The notes under the pieces were generated by a model, which saw nothing but the letters and a program-made list of their open reading frames with translations, had not been told where the DNA came from and made no database searches. A DNA stretch of 64,000 bases, from positions 49,193 to 113,192 of the forward strand of contig CAJNYU010002963.1 of assembly GCA_905331475.1 (NCBI GenBank), written 5' to 3'. Origin of the DNA: Rotaria socialis (lineage: Eukaryota > Rotifera > Eurotatoria > Philodinida > Philodinidae). A program made the position numbers and the translations under genes. Of the stretch, positions 61,869 to 64,000 are shown in pieces (the first letter of the stretch is position 1; each line of letters starts with the position of its first letter).

Positions 61869-62009
61869 GTCCACAGAAGTTGCTCACTCGATGACTGCAG
61901 ATTTGCTTAGTTTTTACAGAAATGAAACTGTATTGAGTNGTCCACAGAAGTTGCTCACTCGATGACTGCAGATTTGCTTAGTTTTTACAGAAATGAAACT
62001 GTATTGAGT
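61869..62009. repeat. 70-bp exact duplication around a single N
   Basis: GTCCACAGAAGTTGCTCACT onward is present at 61869-61938 and again at 61940-62009, separated only by N at 61939. This is the pattern left when two overlapping contigs are joined without merging the overlap, so it is probably an assembly artefact. Confidence 0.85.
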
Positions 62010-62099
62010 TGAAATCTCATTCACTCTTACACCTTTGCCTTCACTCGTCATTTTTGTTTTCGAAATCTTTTACTTAAAACCACAGTTACGATTATTAGG

Positions 62100-62255
62100 T
62101 TGGTATTCAAGAAACTAAAATCATTGGGATCGGAGCCAATTGAAAAGAAAACGGATGGAATCGAATCGGAACCATGAGTAGATCGAATTCACCAAAACTA
62201 CAACCGGGACCAGATCGTGAACGAAACTAAAAAAACTTTGTGCTGTGCATCTCTA
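62100..62255. mobile_element. Remnant of a hAT-like element, right end only
   Basis: The stretch ends TGTGCTGTGCATCTCTA, whose reverse complement TAGAGATGCACAGCACA is a typical hAT start and resembles the MITE at 24960. The interior has degenerate GGATCGGA/GAATCGGAACC repeats. No left end was found, and the assembly join lies just upstream. Confidence 0.45.
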
Positions 62256-62322
62256 GGAATGACTGATAAATAATAAACGAACAAATAAAAAATATGGATG
62301 CTCATAATTCTTTTCACAAAAA

Positions 62323-62344
62323 AACAACAACAACAACAACAACA
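62323..62344. repeat. (AAC)n microsatellite
   Basis: Seven to eight tandem AAC units. Confidence 0.8.
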
Positions 62345-62674
62345 GTTCGTACTGAATGAGGTTGTTTATGAAGTCTGTTCCACAATCTTTATTAGTTATA
62401 AAAGTATGAAATAACATCAGTAATAAGAGATCTCACATCTGGCAAATATTTTCGAATGTAATGATTATTTTATCTATTATATGTCGTTCATAGTTCATTA
62501 TTCTTATTATATGATCCGTAGACTCAAATAGTAGGGTGTAGCAATAAGAATTTAATTGTGCCTGTTTGTTGTCTCTGGATTTGTAACATGGTTATAATGC
62601 CCATCTGATAACTTTGAGGCAAACGCCCGTGAAGAAGATTATAGAAATCATTCAGTCACTACCACTATGGCTCG

Positions 62675-63633
62675 TAGTGGCGTAGCTGGCGGTGGGCTAG
62701 CCCTGGCACCACCAGGGCACCTGTCAAAAGAAAAAATTAATAAGCACTATTAAAATGTTTGTAGTTTATTGTTGTATATGCGATGCGATAGCTCTGAAAA
62801 AAAACAATTAGTAAGTGACATCAATCGAATAAACTATAGGCATTAATTAAAGAGCAATATCAGCTGCTTGTTTATTTTTAATTTTTGTATATATATATAT
62901 ATATATATCGCATAACAAAATAAGTAATTGATTATTTTATAAGTAGTGTATTAAGAACTAGAATGTCTGATTGTCATGCTCTGCATCACATCTTAATACG
63001 ATGATCTTATGCAGATGCAGTTTATGCTAAGAAATATTGTCTCTGTGGCGCTGTACTTGAAAGCTTTATGTGTAATGTTAAAATCGGATATTCAATTATT
63101 AAATGATGGAATTCAAGTACTAAAGCCAATGTTAACACAATTAAAACCGAAAAATATGATCGATTTGTATTTTGAAGTTTTACCATTCGAACAAGCGTTT
63201 TCAAGTATTCTTTCACTTCTTATCGGTGTAATGACAATTCCAGTATCATCTACACCAACAGAAAGGACTTTTAGTAAAATGAAGCTCATTAAAACTGTTA
63301 CACGTAAGAGCATGTCCGACAACAGGCTTAGCGATTTATCGTTACTAGCATTCTTTTTAATTTTGCCATCACTGTGATCGAATTGATCCTTTACAGTATC
63401 GTTACTAGCAATTGAACGAGAGTTCTGCGTTGATTATGAAAAGATTATTGATGCTTTTGCTGTTTAGTTTAACTTAATAAAATAGCAGATACATTGTTTT
63501 TGTCTCTCTCTGTAATTGAGGGAAAATTGGGTAATTCAGTTGAACTTTGGGAAAAATTAACTACTGTGAATAATTTGTTTTAAAGCTTGTAAGGCACCGC
63601 CAGGGCACCCACAATTTTCTGGTTACGCCACTA
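62675..63633 (+). mobile_element. Deleted hAT element, zf-MYM1-like type
   Basis: Ends are TAGTGGCGTAGC and, reverse-complemented, TAGTGGCGTAACC, with subterminal GGTGCCCTGG/CCAGGGCACC blocks on both sides. The element encloses the end of a hAT transposase (63009-63467). I could not find a matching 8-bp duplication. Its right end interrupts an older integrase fragment after WAEV, so it is probably an insertion into that element. Confidence 0.7.
63009..63467 (+). pseudogene. C-terminal part of a hAT transposase (dimerisation domain)
   Basis: The frame reads MIDLYFEVLPFEQAFSSILS and then the hAT dimerisation motif IPVSSTPTERTFSKMKLIKT and LSDLSLLA. At 63337-63410 the 14 bases TATCGTTACTAGCA occur twice, 60 bases apart. 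Between them is extra sequence containing a stop. Skipping the extra sequence restores LLAIEREF and DYEKIIDAF and the stop at 63465-63467. The N-terminal zinc finger and most of the catalytic domain are absent, so this is a relic. Confidence 0.75.
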
Positions 63634-63714
63634 AACCTCAGCCCATGTCTTATCTCTTCCAGAATGACCAACAGCTATATGACGTTCATTTATTTTTTCG
63701 TAAAGGTTTTCATG
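63634..63714 (-). pseudogene. Integrase zinc-binding (H2C2) fragment, KRBA2-like
   Basis: The frame reads HENLYEKINERHIAVGHSGR and DKTWAEV, the HHCC-type start of a transposon integrase as in KRBA2/SCAND3-like proteins. It is cut at the hAT element's right end. The continuing half beyond the hAT (below 62675) could not be recognised. Confidence 0.5.
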
Positions 63715-63759
63715 CGTTATGCAAACTATTATAATTGTCTTCATCATCAAATTTTGATT

Positions 63760-64000
63760 GCTTGGGCATAATAGATATTGATATTGAATCTGCAGACGAG
63801 GCTGTGGTTGTTGATGACATTGAAATGGTTCTTGTTCTTCCATTCTCACAGAAGAGCTCTTTCAACAAAGTTAAATTTTTTGTTAAAATAACTTTTGGTT
63901 GATATTTTCGGAATGTAGGTTGGTTCTTTTTTCCGATGTAGTATTCTTTGAAACTGAAAATAATCTTTCGACTATTGTATCAGAGATTGCCCGTTTCAAT
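63760..64000 (-). pseudogene. Second hAT transposase C-terminal fragment
   Basis: Entering from the right edge, the frame reads SDTIVERLFSVSKNTTSEKR and TNLHSENINQKLF, the conserved hAT dimerisation motif. It differs from the copy at 63009 and so comes from another hAT lineage. At about 63884-63890 one T is missing from a run. In the next frame a Ser-rich tail follows (ENGRTRTISMSSTTTASS). It is on the opposite strand to the first hAT and abuts the integrase fragment. Confidence 0.6.

Overview
The window is AT-rich animal DNA. Protein-coding exons are separated by short GT-AG introns, with a few introns of 1-3 kb. I read seven largely complete genes, one gene cut by the left edge, and three decayed gene copies (a dioxygenase, a RING/TRAF zinc-finger gene and an NHL propeller). 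Much of the remaining DNA carries small non-autonomous transposons. The NHL-propeller and RING/TRAF relics, the AT richness and the compact introns fit a bdelloid rotifer, perhaps Rotaria. That assignment is inferred from protein style and was not checked against any database.

Layout, left to right. 1-1222 (-): PLP-dependent serine/threonine dehydratase or serine racemase, cut by the window edge. 2216-2810 (-): broken phytanoyl-CoA-dioxygenase-like copy. 3078-3687: hAT-like MITE. 3875-14002 (-): a p90 ribosomal S6 kinase (RSK) with two kinase domains and an unusually long N-terminal extension. 17311-17756 (+): MIC10, which shapes mitochondrial cristae. 21031-26201 (+): TRIM2/3-type RING, B-box, filamin, NHL protein. 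28990-36781 (+): oxysterol-binding-protein-related protein of the ORP3/6/7 type. 40705-42062 (+): neuronal calcium sensor. 43374-46080: long-inverted-repeat element containing a hAT deletion derivative, which contains a further MITE. 46353-49888 (-): ARL13B-like ciliary GTPase. 50887-53672 (+): CCT3, chaperonin subunit gamma. 54860-55656 (-): cation-dependent O-methyltransferase. 56852-58626 (-): decayed NHL and RING/TRAF exons. 58641-64000: a probable solo LTR, an assembly join marked by one N, and a patchwork of hAT and integrase fragments.

The genes are ordinary housekeeping and signalling genes that do not form one pathway. RSK, the calcium sensor and the ORP act in signalling and lipid traffic. 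ARL13B acts in cilia. CCT3 acts in actin and tubulin folding. ARL13B and CCT3 are divergently arranged, with start codons 1.0 kb apart. I found no convincing new biological system. The most notable points are the RSK N-terminal extension built from frame-preserving exons, its altered C-terminal catalytic loop, several hAT-type MITEs with visible target duplications, a three-level transposon nest, and a decayed RING/TRAF-finger/NHL locus. All exon boundaries were read by eye from splice consensus, reading phase and family conservation.
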